Shown here one piece after another: positions 11,972-25,276 of a stretch of 64,000 nucleotides of DNA (the first letter of the stretch is position 1; every line of letters begins with the position of its first letter). Position numbers and translations under genes: made by a program. The notes beneath the pieces were generated by a model, which saw only the letters and a program-made list of their open reading frames with translations, had not been told where the DNA came from and made no database searches. Location of the stretch: NCBI GenBank assembly GCA_947311845.1, contig CAMZMU010000096.1:12569061-12633060 (forward strand). Direction: 5' to 3'. Origin of the DNA: Poa pratensis. Taxonomy: Eukaryota > Streptophyta > Magnoliopsida > Poales > Poaceae.

Positions 11972-13058
11972 CACCAAGTATCAATCATAGCCGTTGTCAG
12001 TATTGACCCCTTTTTCCACCTGATCAAGACTTGATAGTAGTTACCCAACAATACAGCGTATAAGAACTAACCAGCCTCACAAAGTCAAGCAAGCTACTCA
12101 TGATATCCCAATATAGGAACATTTAGCTTTCCTAATCTGGTTATAAGATATCAAAGTCAAAGGAGGTCCAATTTTACTGAAAATGAATCACAACAAGACA
12201 ACATGTTCTTCTTAAGAACACAAGGATGGCCACAACATGTTAATTTAATTGCAAATATTTGAAGTTTTAAACATTAGCTTGTGATGAGGCCTCTCTGATT
12301 GTTTTGTCCATAAGAAGCCCCGGTAAGTGGTAAGTGACTATACTCAGCTAGCATATAAGGGGTATAAAACATAAACAAGGGTCTGGTAGGATAGGTCCTG
12401 CAGATAGTTTTCTCCTCAAGGGTGAACTGTGAAGTACTAGATACTCCAATTGCCGTCAAGGGAAAGCATGAAAGAAGATTTCCAATGACCTGTTCTACCT
12501 CCCCGGGTTTCATCCTCTTGCATCCTGATGTTGATCGAAATATTCTTTCTACAGCTGAGTGCTCACCACTCACAGAAGTATCGTTGCACATGAAATGACT
12601 CGGAGCAAACCTTTGTCCTAGCTCAGGCAAGGCGCCATGCAGGGGAGGCTAATTCTTGGAACTTTAAGCATACCTCCAGATCTGTGGAGAATATATGCAG
12701 GAACAACTCACCATAGAAACCATTCACAAAGATCATACAGCCACAACTACAACTAGGCCATCTGGAGGTTGATAGGCGCTCAACATTTCCATGCAATAGA
12801 GAAGCAACTATAAGGGAAAATAATATGATATGAAAAGTTAGATTCCATTTGCTCATAGTGCACAATGGAATGTTGGGAACATAAAGGTGGATGCCTCGCT
12901 CCTAATATAAATTTACGTCGAACTACTCTGTTCTTCCACACAGAAATTTTCTGGCTAGCCCTTCCACCATATTGAATATTTCCCACCCTTAGTCGACGAC
13001 AACCAAGGTGTCAGTTAAATCCTCTCATATAGCCTCCAGTTCAGCAATAATACTGAAA
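11972..13058. other. intergenic, 5' flank of the FT-like gene
   Basis: No conserved gene was found. An ORF on the minus strand (12274-12630, 118 aa) has no recognisable domain and was not accepted. The segment nearest 13058 should contain the promoter and 5' UTR of the FT-like gene. An in-frame upstream ATG exists at 13008. Confidence 0.5.
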
Positions 13059-16000
13059 ATGTCAAGGGGTAGGGATCCTTTGGCATTGAGCCAGGTAATT
13101 GGTGATGTGTTGGATCCTTTCGTGAAGTCAGCTGTGATGAGGATTAATTATGGTGAGAAGGAGATTACAAATGGCACTGGGTTACGATCATCTGCTGTGC
13201 TCAATGCACCACAGGTTGAGATTGAAGGTCGTGACCGGACGAAGCTCTACACACTTGTAAGTGACACAATATATTGTAGCATCATGATCTGTATAGTGTA
13301 CAAGCTTTTTGGGCATTAGGTTAGGAGTCAAACATAAACTTTCATTGGAAAATAGCTTCAACAAAAAGATAACTGTGAGAAGAAGTAATGCCTTGAATAT
13401 AATCAGATAACTTCTCAGTGACTCGTGTATACTGTATAATGCATACTGATTTATACAAGTTCCTTGCTCAAAAGGAACCTACATTTTTAAGAAAATTAAG
13501 CACAAGTATAGGTTATTCTAGAAACTCAGATGTACTATTTTATAACAAATACACCAGAGATATAGGTTACACAGAATATTGTTGTGAGAAAAAACTAGAC
13601 CACCACCACAGATAGTATTTGTTGCTTACGCAAAGAGCATCACCAAATAACCTGCTGGTAATGGTCAAGTACATCGATGGTACATGCTTTTTAGCATATG
13701 CACCTGCACCCTATCTTGTTTGTACAGTACGGTATAAGAATATTGGCTGGGATGAGACCCTGAGCCGTCTGCTTTGCAAAGTTGGAGTCTGAAGCTCTCT
13801 TGTATTAAAGTTGCATAGTTGCTTCTATGAACATCCTCTAACTGAATAGGCACAGCTAGTTAGATAAATTTATCAGAATGTCTGTGGAATATTCAACATC
13901 CAAATCACCAGCCCGAACCCACTATGGAAAAGTAAATAGAAGACCCCCTCCCCTCTCTTGCTCTCTTTTTCTCTTCCTTTTTATTTTGCTTTGCAGAGCT
14001 GGACCCCTTTATATAAATTTAAATGCTAAGATACAGAACTACCTCTTATAAGGTCATGGTGGATCCTGATGCGCCAAGTCCAAGCAAACCAGAATACCGG
14101 GAATATTTGCATTGGTGAGCTTATTGAATTTATTACACAATTATTGTTAACGTACTCGCATAAACTCTCAGTAATGGAAATTACTTTAAAAACTATGAGT
14201 GCTACTTGCCACATTATTTTTATGTTTATAGTTCAAGAACCCCTCACTTAGATAACCTGCAGGATTGGAATGCAGCCCTCTCGAAAAAGGAGGGGGGTGT
14301 TTCTTTTCCATACATCAACAGCTGAAGAACTCTTGTTCTATATGCTATTGGGTAAGAAAATACAGTTTCTGCGGTAACCTAATTCCTTTCTAGCACCATA
14401 ATTCCCTTAAGCTAAGTCTCATTGTTCAGATTTCCATTCTTATCAACTTCATTAGTTCTCAAAATGATAATATTCAGTAGCTAGGAAATTAGATAACCAA
14501 TAGTGTGGCCTTTTAATTATCTTAATAGTTTCTGCAGTCTCTAAGAAAATATTTTAGCCCTTTATAACTTCAAGGACTTCAACACTTCATTACAAACAAA
14601 ATGCATGTGATCTTAACTGAAAATGGCATTTAATATCCATGAGATCAAAATAATACAGTTAGGGAAAATATAAGCAATATAAGACTGCCACACGATGCTT
14701 ACAATTCAAAGGGAATCTTTAACAGACCAAAGCAGTGGCACTATGCCGCTAATGCTTATTGGTTTTTTGAACCGACTTATGCTTACTGGTAGAAGATATA
14801 TTGCTGCGCAACACCCTATATTGAGTGGTTTTACTATAAACGAATAATAGCATCATAGACATTGTGACTTGAGTTTGCCCAGGTTTCGACAAGTTTCTGG
14901 GTCTGCCATTGCATTTATTCATATTAAAGAGACAACTATGGTTCCTTTTCAGTTTATAAACCATAATAAGGAGCAATTTTACTTTCTAAATGTCAATATT
15001 CTGTGGTGAAGAATATGTAGAAGTTAAAAGTTAGCAGAAGAATCTAGGAAAGTTGCTTATTACAAAATAATATATATGGCACCAATCAGCATTCCATATG
15101 TTAGTCTCATAAAACATTCTGACTATTTGCAACACCAAGTTGTTAGTTTTGCTGACTTGTAAAGTCTCCCTAGCTAATCACTACTAAGAATTTGGCACCA
15201 AAATATATGTAAAAATACCATATAATTTATAGTTCAATCTGATCCGTGTTTGCGCAACTGCACTCTCAGAAACTTAAAATTTGACCATACATGAACATTT
15301 TTGTTAATTACATGATTTATCATTTATGTAGCTTATTTTGCATCATGTATGAGCAGTTCTGTTGCAGATCAAAGATCTAAAGTTGTCGTCTTGCTTATTT
15401 TTCTTCTTGATTGTTTTGTACAGGTTGGTGACAGACATCCCAGAGGCAACAGATGCACGTTTTGGTGGGTAACGCCTTACATAACCACTAATTATTTAAC
15501 AACTATACATGACAGATGCAGATTGCTGAACTTATTCATTGTCAACAGTGCCAATGTAATACGTAGTTAGAAATTTTTATCTCAATTGGCAAAAAAATGA
15601 TGATAGAGATGTGAATAAGTAATTATGGCAACACAGCTATAGCCAATGTAACGTGTTCCATAAAATCATTGTTGTGAACTAAGCATATACCTGTAATTTT
15701 TTGATGGAATAATCAAGTAAACATTTTGCTAAAAAATTATGTTTGCATTAGTTTTGAAGATGATAGGTAACATGTTTACAGTGCATGCTTGGTGAATTAA
15801 TTTGTGTAGCCAGCATGCATTTTAGAGTTTAAGGTAGAATCTGCAAAGGGCGTTTACCTATGCAACAACTCGTATTTACGTGAGACCATTGTTAAGGACT
15901 CAGTTATTTCAAAGAAAATGCTAAGGAATCAGCAAATTCAAGAGAGTGCATTACTTCTTATAGTTCTAACTTCTAAGCCTGCATCCATGCTTAGCACTCC

Positions 16001-17737
16001 CAGAAGAATAAAATTTTGCAAGGAAAGATGTCCACAAGGATTTTAGAAAATTGATGCATCTACTGAACTAAAAAAATGATCAAGTCATTTGTTCAAGTCA
16101 TCACAAACTGACTGCAATGGGTGCTGCATACGCTATCAGTCACTGACATCTGCATATCAGGTTCATTTAACAAGTTATCGCACCATATGCTGAGACTCTT
16201 TGTCTTTAATTAGGCGTTTTGGCTATATATCCCTATGTAATACTCGTCTTTCTGGATTTAAGGTGCCACTGCCGCAACTGAAAGAATAATGACTAGGTAG
16301 TTTCAAGTAAAATTTTATGATTGACATGCTAACGACTAAACTAGACAGAAATATTTCAAATGCACATACCAGTGAATCAAATGCAAAGCACGTTTGAGAG
16401 AGGGGGTGAACCCCGCCATAATATGTGACTCCACCTGTTTTGGATGCAGGTTAAGCAGTTGGACGGTTGTTGTCAGCCCAACAGCGCCTCCAGTTGAGTA
16501 TCTGAAACCATGTAAATTTCCATGGGCCCCACTTGTTGATATTTCTCAATGTGGCGAGACTTCAACTGGAAAAATTAAGTTGATGGACAAGTGTTACCTG
16601 CTTCACTGCTAGACAGCATAGAACGTTTGACCACCAATATCTTCCGTGTGGGGCCACAGAAATACAAGAGACACCTATATTCCAAATTTGTGAGACACAC
16701 TTCAGAATTTTCAAACATGCTAACATGAACAAGTACTTATAAGCACGAGCAGACAAAACAATAGTTATGGCTATCATAAAACAGTACTGCCAATGTCCCC
16801 AGAGAAAATAGCACTATGACTTAGCTACATTAGTACATTAGCAGTAAGATAATAGCATGGCATCCCTTCCTTGGAGGCAAACAGCATTACTAGAGTTATA
16901 AATATCTTCAGTAATGCATGCACCACATATTATCCCAACCTATTTCTCTGGCTAGTGCTGGTAAGTAAACACACGTTTCTACTATTCAGTCATGAGCTAA
17001 TTTTAAATTTTAAGAACTTAAAACGTTTTGAACCGATTAAACAGAAGTATCATAACATGCCACATCTCATGCATTTACTAATTTGAGGGAATTATCACAA
17101 TTAGTGGGAGGCAATCAAATTATCTATTTCCCTTTTTAGTAAGCTGAACAATAGAAATTTTTGACCTATATAGAATCTATCTTCAACTTCAATATATCTA
17201 CATTATGTCTAGATATAATGGTGGATATGCAGCACATGATATTTTCCATGATACTTCTGTCTGCAGAGACCCATAGTGGATATACGTTAGGTATACAATT
17301 TTGAGAAAAGGTAAATAAATAAGACAGCATAGGTCTGAGAAGTAATACCACTGAACTACAGGAAATATCTATGTCCAAATGTTGAGGAGCACATCGTACA
17401 AATTAGTTAGAACAGTGACAGTCTGTAATGTGAAATGGTCAAATCTATTCTCAGCCTTTACAAAAAAAAACGAGTCATTGCAACGCAAGTCTAATATAAA
17501 ATACACAATGTTTCAGGCAATGAAATAGTTCCCTACGAAGCTCCACGGCCACCAGCCGGAATTCATCGGCTTGTTTTTGTGCTATTCAAACAGGAAGCAC
17601 GGCAGACGGTTTATGCACCAGGATGGCGTCCAAATTTTAACATCAGAGACTTCTCGGCATTCTACAATCTCGGACCACCAGTTGCTGCACTATTCTTCAA
17701 CTGCCAAAAGGAGAGCGGTGTTGGTGGCAGAAGGTAG
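13059..17737 (+). CDS. FTL: FT-like PEBP protein (florigen family), probably the grass FTL12/FT4 clade
   Basis: FT proteins are mobile flowering regulators that act with 14-3-3 and FD-type bZIP proteins. Four exons were derived: 13059-13256 (198 bp), 14053-14114 (62 bp), 15424-15464 (41 bp) and 17517-17737 (221 bp), all with GT-AG borders. The 62 and 41 bp lengths are diagnostic of plant FT/TFL1 genes. The product is 173 aa. It starts MSRGRDPL and has DPDAPSPS and GIHR; Tyr84 in REYLHW is the FT-type residue (TFL1 has His). Segment B is [14 protein letters not shown] and the end is GVGGRR. The start at 13059 matches the family; an in-frame ATG at 13008 would add 17 residues. Oddities against Arabidopsis FT and rice Hd3a are Pro139 where FT has Gln140, Pro106 before the conserved Glu108, and Thr61 where Hd3a has the 14-3-3 contact Arg64. 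The clade name is from memory. Confidence 0.95.
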
Positions 17738-20700
17738 GCACAGAAGAAAGTTCATATTTTACTTAAGAAAATAATTAAAGATAGATCTGACTATGAGAAA
17801 GGCAAATAATCACAGTGGAACTAGGAAGCCATCTCTGGCTCCCTCGATAACTGAATTCATGACCATGCGGTTAAAAAGGACTGGACACATATGCATAGAT
17901 AGTTCATTAGTATTTAATCTGAAGCAACCATGGGGTTTACAGAGATGATCTGGGAACAGTTTCTGTGAATTGCTGAAGAGTCGACATCAACCCATATATT
18001 AAGACATGGAAGATTGTATATCTAAGAAATAAAAAATGCACATTTCTTTCCAGAATATAGTCAGTCTGAGTTTAGTTTTCTTCAATTTAATAGACATCAC
18101 CTATATGTTAACAAAATAGTATTTTTTTAATCCTTCCACCGATGAACAGTTTACTCTTACTAACTACATTACACTACTTCAATTCCAAGAAAGAAGCAAC
18201 ACATAGAACAACCCAAAGAAGGTTAGGATGTTCCCCCAGTCTTGATATATGCAAGAATGAGCCACGAATTCAGTGACAATCCCAACAAAAGAGCACAGTC
18301 ACTATATTAGTATACGAAACCAGGCATGTTATTTCTAGGATAATAGCAATTCACTACCAGTTCTGAACAGATTCCTTTTCTGGATTAATAGGTTCCAAGG
18401 ATCAAGCTGAAAGGATGGGTGCGGAAGATCTCTAGAACAAGGCAGTACCATTCACAATTTAGAAACTATATAGTCCACTAAAAGCTTCTGACAGGCCATA
18501 TAACTCAGTTAGCTATCAATTAGTCCAGAAACCTGATTCATCTGATATGAACCAAGGTAGCATTGGTGTTCTTGTACGTGTACGTCACATGTATCTAAAT
18601 AAATCAAGAAATAATATGATTTATGATGTTCATATTAGCAGTTGTGAGCGTAATGGGGTCGATCACTCGGTTACTAGCACAACTGGTATTGTTTTTCCTT
18701 TTTCTGTTCATTGAGTGTGGATGTAAACCAGATACCGGCAACAGTCGACCCTGATGTACAAACTAAAATTATTTAAACAGTACAGAGATCAAACTAAACT
18801 GCTTGAGCTCACGGAGACCATGTGAGTGCAAATGCTAAAGATATGTGCACACAAATAGCACCATTTGGCAAGCAACGAGCTAACTGCAGTTCAAAATTAA
18901 AAAAAAATTACTGTAGTTCCCAGGCAGTTGGCCTCATTTCAGCAACTAAACCACATTTAGCGACGACCTACGACCACAACGCGACAATGCGTTATCTATG
19001 GGATTTAAGCGTGAGTAAACGAAATTACGAATTTGAGGTGCGCCGCAAGCCAGTCCTCAACGACGCGCGCATCATCAGACATTGCAGCGAGAATACCGAA
19101 TTGCAAAATACAGATACGAACATACCCAACATACCAGTGAAACCTAGACAAGCAGCGAGGAATTTCCAGCAAGCATTTCGAATTTTCAGCTGCTCTTCGG
19201 GCTCGCTGGGGAGGGGGGGGGGGCAGGAGAGGCGAGAGAAGTGCGTGTGTCTGGAGAAGTCACTCTCCACGCTCCGGCGCGTCTGGGGTTCGATGGAGGC
19301 GGGGAAGGACGGCAAAGGCGGATGCCGGCGCCGACGGCGAGATGGGAGAGCTTGCGGGAGCCGTGGAGGGACGTATGGATCGGGCCGAACCTCCGGTACC
19401 AAGCAGGCTAGGACAGTTCGGGCCGGGCTGGGCTGAAATCGGTTGGCTTTTGCTCCCGTTTTTTCCTACCCTGATGGCACGGTCTCAAAGCAGCGGAAAA
19501 TGCATCGTGAAGCCCGAGCTACACATATCTCTTTATTTTGCAAAATTCGGAAATTATATTTCGAATTTTAAAAAAATTAAAACAATCAAGGATGTAGAAA
19601 ATAGTGCATTCTACCAACATGAAAAATCTCAACTCAAACAAATTTATATTTCTGGCTACACAAAAATAACAAAATCTGACACACATTGGAGAGTTCAAAT
19701 TTGGCACTATTTACTTTCATATTTACATCCATGATTATTTTTAGATTTTTTTGAAACTTCAAAATATGATTCTACTTTTTCAAAATAAAAAGCTATGTGT
19801 AGGTCGGCTTCCAAATCACCGCTCTCGCTTGCATAACTGGCATTGCAAGGGGCATATCGCCGACGACATTGAGTTCAATGATACGTGCTCACCTAAGGTT
19901 AGACTAGCATGTGCACGTTTAGTTGTTTGTAGTAGTTTCTTCGCCAAGGATGCATGCCTGCTGCCGGTTGCGGGCTTCATGTGTGAGGATGTGAGCATTC
20001 CTTTCCTTCTAGAGGAGCCATCTCATCAGCTATGAGGCAAGTCTTCCAAATCTTCTGCTCGTCTGGCTCAGAAGCTGAGGCTGCGCATTGAGCCGGTCGC
20101 AGAGAGACAGTCCAGTGCGGGCGGCAGGCTGGCAAAAGGCAGCCCCATGACCGCTCTCAGCAAAGCTAACTTCGAAAAATCTTGATGTAACTTAAGGTTT
20201 TATCACAGATAGTGTGCTAAAAATATAACGTGTGAAAACTATCATCTTATTTGGCAAATAGAAATTAGGTATAACCAACTCTTCGCTCTTACAACATTGA
20301 AATAGAAGCGCCGCCTACCATGAGGCCACATGTATTATTTTTTTAGTTATTTTGTTAGTTGGATACTTCTTCTACTGTTAACTAAAAAATGCAGACATGT
20401 AAAAGTGTTTTCACCGAACAAGACTATTGTAATCCACTTTGACATCGAACTTGTTACGAGCATCAGACCATCGTTCAAGACATTGTACTCCATCTGTTCC
20501 ACAATGCAAACCTTTTTGCAAGCTAGAACGGAGCTAATAATACATACAAGGATCCATTTGTAACTGTCAAAGAAACATTCGTGCATGCCAGAAGGGAAAT
20601 GCTAGTTTGCATGTAGTATTATTTTGAGGTTAGGAAGAGCATAATCACGATTTGACCTAACATGCACACACAAGTGACGTCGTGTGAGTGTCCATCATGC

Positions 20701-22056
20701 AATTCTATCCCAAGAAACAATGGACGGAAACGTACGTACGGATGTATCTGGTGATATATTTTTTCCTGCTGTTGACTTCTCAACAATAAACAATACACAA
20801 GTAGCACAATGTCAACTTATGACAGGTTTTATTGAAAAAAATACTATACTTCTAGAAGTGGAATATATGGTACCCATCGTCATAACCACATGATAATAAA
20901 CAAAACACTTAAAATAGTATTCCATGACACCTTGGTTGATAGCAGCAGCTCAATCATGTATGTTACCCTAGGATATTAAAATCGGCATCCAATATCATAT
21001 ATTCCCGACGTAAATAAATGAAGTTCTTAATATCAAAAAGTTTGACAAAAAAAGATAGCAAGTACATGTCCATGTTCTATATGTACATTTAAATTTTATG
21101 AAAAAAAGAAACAGCTTTATGATGTTTGTGTATAAAAAAATTGGCACTTGCAAAATTGCTACCGAGAGCACTAGTTTTTTTATCACCGAGGACACATCAC
21201 AAATTCTTTCTGAGCTCTTGATTTTTTTTTAACCATTTCAATGTTCACTGTGAGCATGTGCTCCCGGAAGCCATTCCCGTTTTCTGCATATTTTCCTCCT
21301 ATTCTGTGAAGAGAGAGAATATTCGTACATACAAGCTTCTAATGTCTTCTCTTTTTTTTTTTTTGAATTTTTCATGTTTTTCTTTTGAATTTTTTCTAAT
21401 GTTGTGATGGGACTTCTACTGATCGATGAGAAACCGCACATACTTTTTCTTCTTATTACTTGGGCCGTTAATGTAAATATATTAGAATGGAAGTTAAAAT
21501 AATATCATTAAGTTTTCCATAATATAAAGTTTCGTAAATTTTACTAACATATGTAAGTTAATCGTCAAGGATGCATATAAGGAGTTCAAGGAATGAGTGT
21601 TCAAGCCCTCATAGAATTGAGGGAAACACATTATATTTGTTCAACATGATTTGTAAGATTGCAGTTTGGAGAACTTTTTATAGATTCAGTTAGTTAGAAA
21701 ATTAGTTGTTGACCAAAGCCTCTTGAAAAAATTACTACAATGTATCGGCTACAAGCAATAAAACATTTCTTTAATCATTTAGAAGTCAAGATGACATGCC
21801 ATTTGTAATCCTCTTTCTTTTTCATTATCAGATCCTGAGAATCAAAGAGCGACTACTAAGAGAAAACACCGGCTATGCGCCACAGTCATCTCCTGCAGGG
21901 CCCACAAGGCAGTGACGCTGTTCGTACATATATAGAGACAACAACAAATAGAGAAACTTTGTTGTTTACGCCATCAGTTTGTGGTTGGCTGCGCCATAGC
22001 TATACGACAACGCTGCCGAAGTGGGGGCAGAGACAAAGAAGAGTAGCTAGCTGGCA
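17738..22056. other. intergenic region with an unexplained GC-rich island
   Basis: About 4.3 kb without a supported gene. Most of it is AT-rich. An isolated GC-rich island lies at about 19,020-19,450, with a run of G near 19,211-19,220. It resembles the 5' end of a grass gene, but no conserved protein could be read on either strand. The stretch 19,500-19,800 has the look of decayed transposon sequence. The last few hundred bases before 22057 should include the promoter of the transporter gene. Confidence 0.45.
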
Positions 22057-25000
22057 ATGGCGCTGCCGGCGGCGAGGTGGCTCCGGCGGGAGGTGCTGGT
22101 GGGTCTCGCGCTCGGGCAGCTCGTGTCGCTGCTCATCACCTCCACCGGCTTCTCCTCCTCCGAGCTCGCCCGCCGAGGTACGGCTCCGTCGCCCGTCTGC
22201 TGTGATCGATGCGTGTTGTGCAGTGCTATTTTTGCCCCCCTTCCGTCTGAGTTCGTGGTATTTGTGAGTACTACTCTGAAGTTTCAACTCTGAAGTTCAA
22301 CTCGACCGAACGAACGTGATTACGATAATCTACCACAGTGCCAAACGAAGTCCTGACATCGGCATTTCAATTATTATTCTCATTTCCTTGTCTTCTTTCT
22401 TGGGAGGAGGAAGAAGATTCTATGTTGCAATATGACAAATGAGTTACAGGATGACAGGATTGAATTCTAATGTTTGATTTCAGGCGTCAATGCGCCGACG
22501 TCGCAGTCTCTGCTGAACTACGTCCTTCTCGCGCTTGTCTATGGAGGAGTGCTGATCTACAAACGGCAGCGTGTGAAGGTATGTTTGAGTGCCGCCCTTT
22601 GCTGCCGAAAAGATTTTTTTTATATGTAAATTTTGGTCTCACATTTTGAGATTAGGAGATGTCAATCATTTGTAAGTCATAACCTCAAAGAAGCATCTAG
22701 GACAAGGAATTGCTTGTGGATTTCCTGATATTTGCGTGTATGGTGCGTGTTTAGTGCATCTTATCCCTCTCGGACCAGGACCGGTGTATTATCCAGTGCC
22801 TTCATTTAGCAAGGACATTTGTGCTTATTCTGATTCTGTTATTCACAAGTTGCTCATGATGTTTCTTCATCACAGTGGTCCAACAAGGTGTATGTGGTGG
22901 CACGACGATCCAAAACCGCGAATGTTTTTCTACAAGCAGGAACCCTGAAAATGTTCTTTTAATTTCCCCACATTCTGTTTTGCAGATTAAATGGTACTAC
23001 TACTTGATCCTCGCCATCATCGACGTCGAAGCTAACTACATCGGTACGAACTAGCTACAATCACTGAAAAGAATGGGGTGCTATCGGATTTTCCGTTCCT
23101 GTTTCATCACCTGGGTAGAAGCTGATTTGGCTTGTTTTTTTGTTCATAAAGTTGTCAAGGCTTATCAGTACACATCCTTGACAAGTGTGATGCTCCTGGA
23201 TTGCTGGGCCATTCCATGCGTCCTTCTCTTCACCTGGATCTTCTTGAAGACAAAGTATGGGTTGAGGAAGCTGTTTGGCGTTGGAGTTTGCGTTGCTGGC
23301 CTCGTATTGGTGGTGTTCTCCGATGTGCACTCATCTGATCGTAAATCAAGTAAGAACCTTACATAGGAGTCATCTATGTACCCTTTATGTACTTTATTTA
23401 GCATTCCATTATCTGCTCAACTTCTAAGCTTTGTTTTTTATGTTAAACTCCTCCTTAATACGACGCAAATCTTTTGCTTCCGTTACCAAAAAAATCTTCT
23501 AAGCTTCAAAATTTGTGCCACTCTAGCGCTATTCAAGTTTTTGTAGTCTTAAGTATGTGTACACTTGATTTGCTACACACCAAGCTCTCCTAGAACATGA
23601 CAGATACTACGTGGTATCTGCTAAACATGTCTGAAGCACAAACGAAAAATATTTGTATCTCACCTTACATTCTGGAGTATCTTGCAGAAGGACCCAACCC
23701 GCTGAAAGGTGATCTGCTTGTATTTGGTGGGGCCACGCTTTATGCTGTCAGTAATACTACTGAGGTATCAACTGATCCTCAATTGTCAACACTTCACTGC
23801 CTTAATCATATAATAGAAGTTCATATATGTGCTCTATGCATTTATTGTCTACAACATTTTAGGAGTATATTGTCAAGAAAGGTAGCAGAGTTGAGCTGAT
23901 GGCGATGCTAGGTGTTTTTGGAGCAATTATAAGTGCTATACAGATGTATCCTTTGGCTACTGCAATCATGAATTAGTCCATTCCTGTTTCTCTGAGTACT
24001 TTATTATGTGCTGCTTCAACTTTGACAAATAAAAGAAGTCATATTTTGTTAGCAAATCGACGGACTGAACTGCATCACTCCATAATGTTTGATGATAGGA
24101 TATCTCCTTGTTTGGCAGACATTTAAATCTATTTTGAGAAAGAAGACATTTAAATTTAGTTACTTGTGTTTATGCTAATATAATCAAGTAATAACATGTC
24201 TCATCCCGTATGACATGGAAGTGGTTAATATTCTCTTAAGACTGTACCTCCAAGTAGTGCGCAATTTAAAATCATCCACGGTTACTTACTCAGTGATTAG
24301 ATAAAAAGGTTGAAATAAGTAGTTTTACCTCGTATGTGGGTATGCATTTGCAAATTGGAATACTAGCTCCTTTACATTGCAACAGAAGCATACTTGAGCG
24401 GGAAGAACTAAGATCAACCGAATGGAATGCTGGCGCGGTGAGTCTCCCTCCATCCCTGCGCTTCAGTCATTCTGATACTGTTTTTTTTTTCGAGAATATT
24501 CTGATACTGTTGTGACACTGACCTTCTGTATCCTTTCAGCTACTCCCTTTTATTGGATTTGCTCTAGCTTTGTTCTTGTTCTACTCCACAGTACCTATTA
24601 TCCTGAAGGTAGACCATTGTCCTCCTGTGGTCAGATTCATGCTTGTCCTCAATTTCCTTCTGCGGAATTTTGTTGATATTTGATTGTTTCAGATATGTGG
24701 CGCAACTATGCTCAACCTCTCACTTCTGACCTCGGACATGTGGGCTGTTCTAATCCGTATCTTCGCTTACCATGAGAAGGTTTGTGTGCATCAATCCCTT
24801 TCACGTCTCATAGATGGGAACACCGAAAGTTCTTCAGATTGAAATTCCCACATTTTAAACCCTGTTCTATATTGAACTGATGAGGGCAAACTTTGGGCAT
24901 CTGCAGGTCGATTGGATGTACTTCGTTGCTTTCGCCGCCACGGTAGTTGGGCTCGTCATCTACTCATACAAGTACTGCATTTGCTGCCTCTGAGCATTCA

Positions 25001-25228
25001 TAAGAGTAGCTAGAAATATCTGCTCTCATAGCATCATAATCTCACAACTCACCACTGAGAACTACTACAAGCAGGGGCTCCAGGGAGGCAACCGAGGACA
25101 CGTCCCAGGTTGCTGGCGCAATGGATGAGGAGGCGGCAACAGAGAACCGTACGGCGGGGCAAGTTCCGGGTGTGGGAGAAGACGATGAACCAGCATCCAA
25201 CAAGCCTCCATCAACGGTTACCAACTGA
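22057..25228 (+). CDS. solute carrier family 35 member F1-like (DUF914) membrane transporter
   Basis: A member of the drug/metabolite transporter superfamily, SLC35F branch; the substrate in plants is not established. Eleven exons join in frame: 22057-22177, 22484-22578, 22986-23043, 23152-23349, 23688-23764, 23863-23945, 24386-24437, 24540-24608, 24693-24779, 24907-24971 and 25075-25228 (1,059 bp, 352 aa), all with GT-AG borders. Family landmarks are VVKAYQYTSLTSVMLLDCWA in exon 4, FGGATLYAVSNTTEE across exons 5-6, and LNLSLLTSDMWAVLIRIF in exon 9. About ten hydrophobic segments are spread along the protein, ending in VVGLVIYSYK. A polar, acidic cytosolic tail follows (EDTSQVAGAMDEEA to STVTN). 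The length fits the family and no break is seen. The start has GCAATGG context and is the first ATG of a GC-rich exon. Confidence 0.93.
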
Positions 25229-25276
25229 AGGTAGAATAAAAATTTCTGCTGCGAAATTGGCATGTGACAACATGTG

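Noticed and set aside
12274..12630. 118-codon minus-strand open frame
   Set aside because: No recognisable motif, no intron logic and no neighbouring exons; probably chance.
13008..13058. upstream in-frame ATG of the FT-like gene as the true start
   Set aside because: The family start is the MSRGRD-type Met at 13059; the extra 17 residues have no counterpart in known FT proteins.
19025..19402. 125-codon minus-strand frame in the GC-rich island
   Set aside because: The composition is proline/arginine/serine-rich without a domain, and overlapping frames are equally open.
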